From the NCBI GenBank assembly GCA_941918925.1, contig OW799233.1, positions 9,478,001 through 9,542,000 on the forward strand: 64,000 bases of DNA, read 5' to 3'. The stretch is from Phyto melanocephala. Taxonomy: Eukaryota; Arthropoda; Insecta; Diptera; Rhinophoridae. Position 1 is the first letter of the stretch, and each line of letters begins with the position of its first letter. The translations under genes and the position numbers were made by a program. Below are positions 45,727-56,300 of the stretch, piece after piece. Below the pieces are notes generated by a model. That model saw only the letters and a program-made list of their open reading frames with translations. It was not told where the DNA came from and made no database searches.

Positions 45727-46419
45727 TATAAACAACAGAAAATGTTTGTATATTAAACAGTGTTAGAATTGTTGGTGAAATTTTTGGTTTTTATAAAAAT
45801 TTGGCAGCTTTATAGAAAAAATTGCTATAGAAGCCCAATATACACAACATTGATGATAGAAACAAAATTAGAGCTTGATATCTTCTTATCTAGTGGAGAT
45901 ATCAAAAATAGATTCTGAGTTACAAAGAAGATGCAGTAATTATACAATTCGATAAATAATCGTTATCTAATTAAGTTTTTTCAAAAATGTTATTAGTTGT
46001 AAAACCAAATATCATCTTTAACTAGATCATATAATCAACAATTTAAATAGCAAAGCGCAACTTACTTATATTCTGTATGACTTACATCGATACAGTATAT
46101 ATTGCAAATAGGCCAATTTTTTATGCACTTAATAATAATATTTTTGTCGTTGAAGTAATTTCTTTAGTGGAGGTATATTTATGAGTGTGTTGCAATGGGG
46201 TTTAAAAATTAAATAATTTTTATCTTTTATTCAGATTATAAATATAAAACCTAAAGAATATATAAGGAGAGATTCATAACTCAACCATAATAATAATATT
46301 ATTTAAATATAAATCAGGGATTAATTATTTGAACGCATAAAGCTTATTATCAATATTTTAACGTCATCACCAAGATGGCTCTGTAAGAGATTTGCATCTA
46401 ACTTGTAGATCACGTTTAA

Positions 46420-47537
46420 AGCCTCAGTTAGCCGAGCGCATCCGTACTGTAATGTATCAGCTGTTCGTTTTTGGCTTATGAGAAACAATGCAAAAGCTTA
46501 GCGAAATTTAACGTACTGTAACCGGAACGTACCATTCTGTATAAAATAGAATTTCCTTACATTCTTACGTGACATTTGTTAGCCAGTGATGGTCTGCTTG
46601 TTTGTTTTATGATTTCAGGGTATTTTTGCTTTTTTAATGGTACTTTTTTTATATATTTTAATACGCAAAAGAAAAATAAAACTACTTTTAGTACTTTGCG
46701 TGTTAATTTATTTTTCTTCACGAATTTTTTAAATACAGTTTTGCGAACTATTGTGTCTATTTTAAACTTATACTATGTTTTATTCTGATTACTGTTGTTT
46801 CTTTTTTCGCTATACTTGCTAGAAACGCAATTACCACTATAATAATTATTTCCGCCTTAAAATTGCAAAACTGGAGACTTTTAAGCGTCTCTCATATACG
46901 CTTTGTATAATAAGTAAAATAAATAACAAATGTGAAATATGTAAAGATTAAAATTTTATTCAAATCTATTAATTAATATTAATTGATTTGTATACATACA
47001 TAAACACATATATCAAATAAACTATAATTTGTTTATTATATTTTATTTATAAATGCTAGAGAATAAATAATACATATTAATATACATTAATAAATATACA
47101 AAATATTTTCTGATATCATTAGGTACTTTTTCTTCGTAATAAAAAACCATTTGTAAAATTGTAATACCCATCACTGTTTTATAATCAGCTGTTTATTTTT
47201 ATACCAAAATTTTAAAAAAATAAACAAAATAAGTTTTTAAATTTAAGAAATTAAAGTTTCCTTGGTAATTTTTAATAAAATGGATGATGAACATTTAATT
47301 TTACTTGTTCAGGCAAAGGTTTAAATCAATAAACAATTCTTCTATATCCATTGAAAAAAGCACAGGCTTGTTTGAAAAATATTTTTTTTTAATTGCTTTA
47401 TTTACCTATACTAATGCTGTTTTGTTTATGAATGTCAAAAACATATGTTACGTTTTTAATGTTCTATAACTGCACAAACGTGCTTACAGTACGTTTCATT
47501 ACAGTACGGTTGCATCAGCGCTCGGCTAACGAAGGCT
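46420..47537. mobile_element. Unclassified 1.1 kb TIR element
   Basis: The left end AGCCTCAGTTAGCCGAGCGC, then ATCCGTACTGTAATG, has its inverse at the right end (CATTACAGTACGGTTGC..GCGCTCGGCTAAC, GAAGGCT), with a small insertion in one arm. GTACTGTAA recurs further inside both arms. TTTAA precedes the left end and TAA follows the right end, so a TAA target duplication is possible (as in PIF/Harbinger), but the TIR start does not look like that family. No transposase is seen; a 70-codon Phe-rich frame at 46576-46788 has no known motif. Confidence 0.65.
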
Positions 47538-47724
47538 TAATTCACAGTGCGGAAAATATTGAACAAATATTAACAAGACACCAGAAATATTTACTAAAAG
47601 GCGTTCTAATCAGCTAGAATTGGCTCATTTTGAAAAACGATATTATTCCCATATAAGGTGTAATTGGTGCAAGAATTTGAATTGGCAGATTATTGGCAAC
47701 ATTTTTGTTGTTGGCCTGAAATTA

Positions 47725-48412
47725 AATCGATTTCATTGAAAATCTGACTATGGGAGATTAAGTTAATTTTCATTTGAATGACTTTGTTAATAAGCAGAAC
47801 TGTTGGCTTTGTGATACTCAAAATTCAAGAGCTATTTATCAGCGCTAAATGCACCCTATTAATTGTACGGCTTAGTTTGACATTACATCTGAAAATATCA
47901 TTGGGCATAACGTCTTCAAAAATGAAGACAAATGTGCTTTAACCGTAAAAGTCCTGGTCTTGAAAACAGACCTGAGATGTGGTTTCAGCAGGATGGAGCC
48001 ACTGCTTACACTGCCCAAAACACAATAACACTTTTTAATTAAATTTTTTGATAACGAGTAATTTCCAGAAATTCAAAAATGAATGAGCCAGCATGTTCGC
48101 CAATTATGGCACACCCGACTATTTTCTTTAGGGTTATTTGAAGATGCGAGTATACGTGAACAAGCGCGAGACAATCCTTAAACTCAAAGCCAAATTTGTT
48201 GCCGAAAATTTTTAAAAGATGTTTTTAAAAATTCTTTAAAACGCTTCCATCAGTGTGAAACTGAAAACACCTAACATTTAACTGTCATTATTTTTTATAT
48301 TTAGTGTTAAAATTACAATTTTGTATATCTTATAATCTGAAAAAAAGCAAAAATATATATAAATAAAGACAAATTTCATAACCCCTTGGTGACTTTTGGC
48401 CCACCCTGTACT
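47725..48412 (+). pseudogene. Mariner-type transposase relic with right TIR
   Basis: The plus-strand coding relic reads FHLNDFVNKQNCW.., later MWFQQDGATAYTAQNTITLF and DYFL*GYLKMRVYVNKRETI, where the usual Trp codon is now TAG. Several stops and frame changes are present. The right end is the TIR GGTGACTTTTGGCCCACCCTG at about 48391-48411; no left TIR was found. A second right-end piece of this TIR type lies at 62349-62373. Confidence 0.7.
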
Positions 48413-49609
48413 TCCTTAAAATGCCTATGATGCACAATACTTTATCAAAGTCTTATGTTAATTGAAAATATAAGTAATTTCGGATTTTTGAATTCTATGC
48501 AGTATCAAACATTTTTGGCGATTTTTTCTAGTTCTTTTTGTTTGATTTTAATATTTTTTTTTGTTAAACAGTCTTTATTACTTTTAGTGGATTTTAAATT
48601 ATATTTTATGTTTACTGCAAAAAATTTTTCTAATTAACTTAATTTTCATTTTACGCAGAACTTAAATAGTATTAATGGTTAAATGTTCTTTTAAATACTC
48701 GTACAAATAATATTATAATACTTATACACATGTTCATATATTATATATGTACATGAGTATGATATGCACTTTAAATGTATATTTAAATTCTACTTTATAT
48801 TCATAAATAAAAAAAAGTTGGCAATTTAAATAAAAATTGTTTTAATTACAAATGTCCTGCTGATGCTGGTTTATATAGTGAGTTTTTTTTACTAACTGCC
48901 ATTTAAATATGAAGCATTCATATGCAGATATAATGGTCATGCACTGCAGATGCTAACACATATTTATGTATGTATGTTGTATATACACACACAAATGTTT
49001 AGATGTACGTAAACTTGACGTACTTAAATAAATATATTCGTACACACATCCGATTAAATGGTGGACATTAAAATCCTTATACAAATCCTTTTTAAATACT
49101 TGTAACAAGTTTAAAGAACATTTGCCAACTGAATGTAAGATGAAGAAAACCCATTTCCTATTTCTAAACTTTATGTAACACAACTATTTTTTTAATTTTA
49201 AATTTTCACCTGGTTGATGCAATTCAGGGTTTAATAAGGATACAAATAAAGTGGAATTATATAAATAAATAAAATGCTTAATTGTTTTTTAATTAATGTA
49301 ATATTTTTGTATGAACAAATAATTAAATTATTATTTTTATTAAAAATACATAAAGATTGAATAATATGTGATAATATTTAACTAGAAAATGTCAATAAAC
49401 TAATTAATTGTTACTAAGAACTTTTACTGAAAATTGTTTAAAAATACTTTTTTTAAACTCTGCAAAAGAAAGATTTGACCAACTTACCCTTTTCGGTTTT
49501 TTCATTTATCTGAGGCTTAATATTATTTGACGTTTTACAATACAACATTCAACCCAAGCCACATTTATTCATCAGATACTCTTAATTCATCATCTAATTT
49601 GTTTTTTTC
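48413..49609. other. Intergenic DNA, no gene seen
   Basis: This AT-rich sequence contains short CATATATGTAC-type palindromes (48730-48760) and a CACACACA stretch near 48985. No recognisable coding or repeat family was found. Confidence 0.45.
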
Positions 49610-49745
49610 AACACGTATTTTTAATTTCAGCTGTCAAAGTCTATAGATAAAAAACAATTTTCTCTTTTCTCTCAATAATTTCAAATGTCAAACTTCATAT
49701 ATAAAAAATATAAATAATAAAAATTCTCTCCGAACTGCAATTAAC
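49610..49745. repeat. Repeat flanking the LINE, left copy
   Basis: TTTCAGCTGTCAAAGTCTAT, AGATAAAAAAC, TTTCAAATGTCAAACTTCAT and AAAATTCTCTCCG recur, with changes, at 51249-51345 (TTTCAGCTGTCAAAGTTCAT and so on). AATTCTCTCCGAACTACAATT also occurs at about 54519-54540. It is a dispersed repeat whose copies bracket the LINE. Confidence 0.55.
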
Positions 49746-49789
49746 TGATGAATTAATATGCCTTGCATTCAACCCATGGCAAAATTTAT

Positions 49790-51203
49790 TCATCTGGTTG
49801 GTTGGTTGGTTATCGTGGTAGTTCGCTGCACGCCAACAGTCAAGTAGAGTCTGTATGACTCCGTTTTGACAGGACCACATCACTCGTCAGCTTCTAGTGT
49901 ATCTCAGAATAAAATCCAAGAGTAAGGGTACTAGATCCACCCCGTGGCCCTGAGATATCTCAGTAGATAATTTAGTCCAACTTCAGATATCGCAGAGAGG
50001 CCATCTAGTATATGTTCGCCCAGAAATCTGTGTCTCTTAGCCGCCAGTGCAGGACATTCGCAGAGAAAGTGGAAAACCGATTCCTCCTTCTCTCTATCCA
50101 GACAACTGCGACAATGGTCGTTCGATGGGAGTCCGAGCCGACTTGCATGTTTGCCTAACATCCAGTGACCCGTCAATACCGCCAGCAACTTCGATATGTC
50201 CCTCCGACTCCGACTGGTAAGTTGCAATGTACGTCGTGCATCAAAAGAGGGCCACGTAAGCCGTGCCACCTTACACGTGCTCAGCCCACGCCACCTGTTA
50301 TCAGCCTTCCGGAGAAAGTGTCTGGAGATTCTGCTCTTAATAGTCCCCAACGGGATTGCAACTGCAATTGCATTAGAGATATCCAGAGCAGATCCTCCCC
50401 TGGCTAGCTCATCAGCACGCTCGTTACCATAGTGGCCCTTATGCGCAGGAATCCAAACTAGAGTAACGTCAGCCCGCTGACCAAGCCTTGACAGTTCCTT
50501 TCTACATTGGCCAACTAATTTAGACGTAATAATGTATGACCTGAGTGACAAGAGTGCCGCCTGACTGTCGACAAATATACCAATGCTCCCGTGGATATTC
50601 CCGTCATTCAGTATCCTACATGCTTCCCTGATAGCGAGTACTTCCGCCTGAAAAACGCTGCAATCATCCGGAAGACGGAAGAAGAGTTCAATCTCCGGTC
50701 CATCAGAGAAGACACCAGATCCAACACCACATTCCATCCTCGAACCGTCAGTATAGATCCTGGTGTCAAAACTCCCCAAAAGGCGACCCCCATTCCACTC
50801 TCTCCTGGAGGGAATAAGAACCCTGAACGCCCCATCAAAATCCATGTAGGGCGTAATGTAGTCAGAGGGTTGATTCACGCTCGAAGGCAGCGTGGCCAAT
50901 ATACTCGCATGGCCATACGTCCTCGACCTCCAACATCCAGTCGCATTAAGCCTCACCGCACTACTTGCGGATGTGGCCAATATATGAATATCTATGGGAA
51001 CGAGATGCAACATAGTGTTCAGCGCCTCCGAAGGACTAGTTCGCATCGCTCCCGTTATCCCAATGCACGCCGATCTCTGTACTCTATACAACTGGTCCAC
51101 AACATACTTACGCCCTGTTGCAGTCCACCATACCAGAGATCCATAAGTGAGAATCGGACGTACTACGGCCGTATACATCCATTTAATCATGTTGTCATCT
51201 GGT
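49790..51203 (-). mobile_element. 5'-truncated non-LTR retrotransposon (LINE)
   Basis: The minus-strand coding region (49931-51190) is followed toward lower coordinates by a short 3' region and a tail of ACCA repeats (plus-strand GGTTGGTTGGTTGG at 49796-49810), as in LINEs ending in a short tandem repeat. TCATCTGGT occurs at both 49790-49798 and 51195-51203 and could be the target duplication, which would put the 5' truncation exactly in the end of the reverse transcriptase. GC content is visibly higher than in the surrounding DNA. Confidence 0.7.
49931..51190 (-). CDS. LINE ORF2 C-terminal part: RT end and RNase H
   Basis: 419 codons without a stop. Residues 1-25 (MIKWMYTAVVRPILTYG) are the end of the reverse transcriptase (thumb) as in LOA/I/R1-like elements. 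Residues about 143-265 form an RNase H domain with IYTDGS (first Asp), FQAEVLAIREAC (Glu), IFVDSQAAL (Asp) and WIPAHKGHYGNERADELAR (His/Asp). A C-terminal zinc-finger-like motif CRSCLDREKEESVFHFLCEC lies near residues 365-385. Endonuclease and most of the reverse transcriptase are absent, so it cannot act alone, yet the frame is open and therefore probably young. The first Met is not the original start. Confidence 0.85.
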   Translation of the reverse strand: MIKWMYTAVVRPILTYGSLVWWTATGRKYVVDQLYRVQRSACIGITGAMRTSPSEALNTMLHLVPIDIHILATSASSAVRLNATGCWRSRTYGHASILATLPSSVNQPSDYITPYMDFDGAFRVLIPSRREWNGGRLLGSFDTRIYTDGSRMECGVGSGVFSDGPEIELFFRLPDDCSVFQAEVLAIREACRILNDGNIHGSIGIFVDSQAALLSLRSYIITSKLVGQCRKELSRLGQRADVTLVWIPAHKGHYGNERADELARGGSALDISNAIAVAIPLGTIKSRISRHFLRKADNRWRGLSTCKVARLTWPSFDARRTLQLTSRSRRDISKLLAVLTGHWMLGKHASRLGLPSNDHCRSCLDREKEESVFHFLCECPALAAKRHRFLGEHILDGLSAISEVGLNYLLRYLRATGWI

Positions 51204-51248
51204 AGTCTTGATTCAACAGCTGATATTATTATATATTTTTTTCTTTAA

Positions 51249-51345
51249 ATTTCAGCTGTCAAAGTTCATAAATAAAAAATTTCAAATGGCGAACTTTATT
51301 TATATATATGTATATGTATAAAACATAAACAAAAAAATTCTTTCA
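51249..51345. repeat. Repeat flanking the LINE, right copy
   Basis: TTTCAGCTGTCAAAGTTCAT, TTTCAAATGGCGAACTTTAT and AAAAAATTCTTTC match the left copy at 49610-49745 in the same orientation, with a short deletion. Either the LINE entered a pre-existing tandem pair, or the repeat was duplicated independently. Confidence 0.5.
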
Positions 51346-51872
51346 GGTCAGCGATTACCTGAATAATAACATGAATAGTAACTACTCCTTAATACAACCG
51401 ATCCAACAGAAATTCTATTAACAAATAAATAAACCTAATCTGTAATTTAATAGACGATACAAAATACAATGGGAGTTTGTGAATTGATTTTTTTATCAAG
51501 GTTATCATTTGGATAGATACTTAAATTCATATGCGAACAAGGCAAAAAGGAAAGTAATAACAAAAAGGAATAAATTACACTAATAAAGGCAGTCGTTCAA
51601 TAATCTAACAATATTGTTTTCGTAGAGCTGATGCTGTCAATGTTCATTAATGCATTAAATCAAAGAAATATTTCTGTAGATAAAATTAACAAATAATATG
51701 CAATAATACTGATGTAGACTTAAAATTGTTTAAAACCTTTGTCCAGTTCGACAATATTTTTTTAGGCTTAAAGTTCTAGAATTTTTCAATTTGTTTTTCA
51801 AATCTATAAAAATAAAAATCAAATGTCATTTGTTGGTAATCCGATTTGGCTAATTTTTTTAATGCGTTATCT

Positions 51873-52795
51873 TCTATATAAACAAAAATGGAATGAGGTC
51901 CCCAGCTAAGTGCATCACCGAAGAACGGATGTATCGTAGTTGCTAATTTTTTCTTAAAGTTATATATGAAGCCCAAGGATGGTTCTTTTTAATTTTTTTT
52001 TTAAATTTGAAGTGGGCGTGGCACCTACTAATAAAATTAAATAGTTTTTATTTCCTATCGAGAGTACTGAAATATTTAAAAGGCTTCAATATTCGTGTCG
52101 AGTACTACAACATAGCATAGTGGAGTTTAAAATGAGTTGGAAACAAACAAAGGCCGTGTCACCTTAAATATAAGGAAAATATATTTTATGGGATATCTAG
52201 AAAACTATTATGCCTATGATCTCAAAACTTTGTGTACTTGACTTTTATCTGATTTGTCTTACTCCAGTCCACAAACGATATGATTGAAGCAAGGGAAGAG
52301 ATACCGCTCATACCAAGAACTTATTGTACGGCATATTTCAGAAATTATAAATGATAGGATTTTTAATTCTGGAATTAGACATTCTAATGTAAATTGTATA
52401 ATTCATTTAAATAATTTTATGGAATTAAATGAGAGGGCGTGGCACTTTCCATAAAAAGAAAATTTATTTTATGACATATTTGCAGAATTAGAATATTATA
52501 GGCCTTAAATCTATATAATTGGATGCGATATTAGTTTACATTTTCAGGTACAAAATCGATAGGATCAGAGTAGGTGACATAAGTATATATGAAGAAATAC
52601 ATGTGATGACATTCTCATGTAGTTTCTATTTGGTTTATATTTAGTAAGAAGTACATTTGGTATTTTAATAATGAGAAGAAAAATGGTAAGGATTGAAGAA
52701 GGAAGAGTGTTGGCAGATAATATTAAAACCTTTTCCTTCATAAGTACAAGGCAAAAACATTGTCGGGGCTGGCACAGCGGTGCGGGTACTGCTAG
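51873..52795 (+). mobile_element. Non-autonomous Helitron (canonical)
   Basis: The 3' end reads GGCACAGCGGTGCGGGTACT then GCTAG|T: a short hairpin (GCAC/GTGC) about 12 bases before CTAG, followed by T, as expected for Helitrons. The likely 5' end is TCTATATAAACAAAAATGG at 51873, the usual TC start of fly Helitrons. Internal GTGGGCGTGGCACC (52013) and GAGGGCGTGGCAC (52433) mark two degenerate units. No Rep/helicase is encoded. The 5' flank is T where A is expected, so the left boundary is less certain. Confidence 0.65.
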
Positions 52796-53368
52796 TTGCT
52801 AATAATTTTTTCCAAACTTGTCTGATCAATTCGAATGCTTAGTGTTGTACAAGCAAATGAGGTTGTTTAAATTTGTTTAATATTTTTTTTAATTAAACTA
52901 AAACTACCAATTTCTTATTTCATTTATTTGGTCAATTTTATTTAGTTTTATACAATTATAAAAAATAAATATAAAATTATAAGAAAAATAAGAAGAAAAA
53001 AACTTGAGTAAAATATGAAAAATGTAAAAGAAAAAAATGAAAATAAAAGTTTATATACAACTTAAAAGATCATATATGCACTTATTTAAAAGTAAAAATA
53101 AATTTAAAACAAATTAATAAAAATGGTAAAAAAAGAAATAAAAACGAATTAAGCTATAATACGAAATATGTAAAAATATTTGAATCTAAATATAAAGTTT
53201 AACCGAATACTCTACAACAAAAAGCGATAAAGATATATTTTTCAACTAAAATTGAAAAAATAATAACATTTTTTTTAACAAAATAATAACCACCGAAAAA
53301 ACATAGGAATAGTAGAATTTAATCTCAAATGAGGTCTTAGGCGAAGTTAACGTTATGGCTGCTGCAGC
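52796..53368. other. Probable 3' UTR/downstream DNA of the CRAL-TRIO gene
   Basis: This very AT-rich sequence lies downstream of the minus-strand stop at 53369. Several TTTATT (AATAAA on the minus strand) occur, for example near 52922 and 52940, and one may be the polyadenylation signal. No gene was seen. Confidence 0.4.
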
Positions 53369-56300
53369 TTAATCGATATTTAATTGCCTGAAAGTACCCT
53401 CCATGCCAAAGAGATCATCACTGGTCTTGGGTGAACCCGGACGCAAAGACTCGTTGGCCTTTTGATCCTCCTGCTCCAAAAACCAGTTGGTGTATTCGCC
53501 CAACTTCTTTTTCCACATTTGAGTTAATTCGACAATGGAACCAGCCTTGCCACCATATTCCTCGGGCAGCAAATCTTTGGGTACCGCTTTGTAAAGGCTT
53601 TCCATGTCATTGTGGAAAGTAATGCGATTAATGATCTTCTCCTTGACGAATGGCTTAACGAATTTAAAGATTGTATCAACCAAGGGTGAGATGTTAATGA
53701 CATGTACTTCCTTGACCTTAACGGGATAGGCTTCTTGTACACAAATCAAGAATTTCTTGACGACAGTAGGTGAAAATTTGGCAAAATGTGTTGGCGTGGC
53801 AACGGCAGCATCCAAAATGAAAATATCACCAGCTATTCCAACGCTTTCCTCAACCAAACGCACATCGCCAATCATGAGGGCAACTTTCATGGCATCATTG
53901 ACTTGGCTCGGTTGGAAATCACAATCGATACCGCGAATAAAAGTGATACGGCGACCATTGGGTGTCAAACCAGGCAAGGTAGGGCAGTGTCTGTAAAAAG
54001 AGGGAGAAAACGAAAAAAGGTTAAATTGTTAAATATTTTGTATAAACTGAAATTTAACGAAATTCTTTTATATAAATAGAATTTATTAAAAATAAAATTT
54101 CTAAACAGTAAAAGAAAGAAAAAAGATTAATATGTATTAATATTAAGAAAAACGTTTGTCTACCATTTTCGTCATAAGTAGTGAGCTGACAGAGGTGTAT
54201 TAGATTTCGCATAGTTAAACGTTTTCTTTTATATGGAGAACATTATATCAAATTAAAGAACATTATAAATATTCACGATGAAACAGATTAAATTCATGAC
54301 ATTTGAAAAGCAGCTGTGAGATAGAGTTTATTTTTAGATAATGTTTAGTGGTGGTGCAATTACTGAAGGTGATGGCATTTCAGAGAAAATATTTTGCTAA
54401 ATTATTTTTAATATTAGGAAAGGAACAGCTGATGATCAGCTGAGCTAATCTCAGCTAGTTTAATATGCTGTCTCAGAAAAGTTACAATATTTACATATAA
54501 TTAAATATAGATAAAAGAATTCTCTCCGAACTACAATTACTTGATGAATAAATATGTCTTGCGATCAATTTTAAAATATTTGAAAAGAAAAAACATTGCT
54601 ATATATGCAAATATAATGGTAACCTTAACCATCATGTACATAGGTATAATTAGTACATCGTAGCGTAGCCTAAACTTAAGATTTAATGTTATTCGACATT
54701 TTGGTCTATTATTTTTGATGTCATTTTCGATTTTATATTTTTACATAGTTTCATTTAATACCCATATTGATGCTATTAATAAAAAATTTCCGCCAGTATG
54801 TTTCGGACGCCATCTTTAATTTTTATACCCGCCACCAAAAAAATGGTGGGGGTATATTCATTTTGTCATTCCGTTTGTAACACATCGAAATATCCATTTT
54901 AGACCCCATAAAGTATATATATTCTGAATCAGGGTTTGATTTGATGACGATCTAGCTATGTCCGTCCGTCTGTCCGTCTGCCCGTCTGTCCGTCTGTTGA
55001 AAGCACGATAGAGGTCGCACCAAAAAAGCTAGGGGGCTCAAATTTTGCCAGAATCTTTCTTATAGACAAGGTTTGTTTGGTATTGAAAATGGGCTATATC
55101 GGAATATTAGGAAGAGAGTTATAGCTCGAAAAGCAAGAGTAGGTCGAAAAAACCGTGTCCTTTAAGCATCGAATAAAATGGAATTGCGTCCAAACGCATT
55201 AACGTAGACTCATGAAACTTCGAATATATATTTTCTGAGTAAAAACAATCTTTTTCCCTGAAAATTATCAAAATCTATGCATTAGGAGAGGAGTTATCGA
55301 TCAAAATGTACGAAAATTTATACCGCACAGTGTATTTTTCGGTATATTTAAAACCAAAAACGTCATAAAAGCAACAAAATTGGATGTACGACCTTGAAAT
55401 TTTGCACACCTGGCTTTTTGGTCAAATGCTTTCTTCTAACGGAAAATCAATGTGCCACGCCCACTTTAACGCCCACCTCCCATATAACGATTTACCCAAA
55501 ATTCATATAATTTCTCTATTAATAAAGATTTTGGAATATTAAAGGACTATATTGAAACACCTAAGGTTATTCATTAGCGAGAACAACTTTGACACGCCTA
55601 CTATAACGCCCACTTTTCACGTTATCTACCATTAATGAAATTTAAAAGCTCATAAAACCGCCAAAATTAGAGGTATGAAGATAAAACTTGCTACGTATAT
55701 CCCCCTCGGCAATGTCATTACTGTGCCAAAAAATTAAGGTGCCACGCCCACTTTTACGCCCACCTCCCATATAACGTTTTACCTAAAATTCATATAATTT
55801 CTCTATTAATAAAGATTTTGGATTAATAAAAGACTATATTGAAACACCTAAGTTGTACTCATTCGCAAATACAACTTTGACACGCCTACTATAACGCCCA
55901 CTTTTCACGTTATCTACCGTTAATGAAATTTAAAAGCTCAAAAAACCGCCAAAATTTGAGGTATGATGATAAAACTTGCTACGTATATCCCTCTTGGCAA
56001 TGTCATTACTGTGCCAAAAAATTAAGGTCTCACGCCCACTTTTACGCCCACCTCCCATATAACGTTTTACCTAAAACTCATATAATTTCTTTATTTATAA
56101 AGATTTTAGTATAATAAAGGACTATATTGAAACATCTAAGTTGTACTCATTAGCAAAAACAACTTTGACACGACTACTTTAACGCCCACTTTTCACGATA
56201 TCTACCGTTAATGAAAATTAAAAGCTCATAAAACCGACAAAATTAGAGGTATGATAATAAAATTTGCTACATATATCCTTCTTATCAATGTAATTGTTGT

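Noticed and set aside
50591..51205. 204-codon plus-strand frame and smaller plus-strand frames at 50165-50432
   Set aside because: They lie opposite the LINE RNase H frame, which has clear catalytic motifs. The plus frames have no known domain and arise because the LINE is GC-richer than its surroundings.
53431..54079. Several plus-strand frames over the CRAL-TRIO exon
   Set aside because: These are shadows of the minus-strand exon, which gives a clear CRAL-TRIO protein with correct splice junctions.
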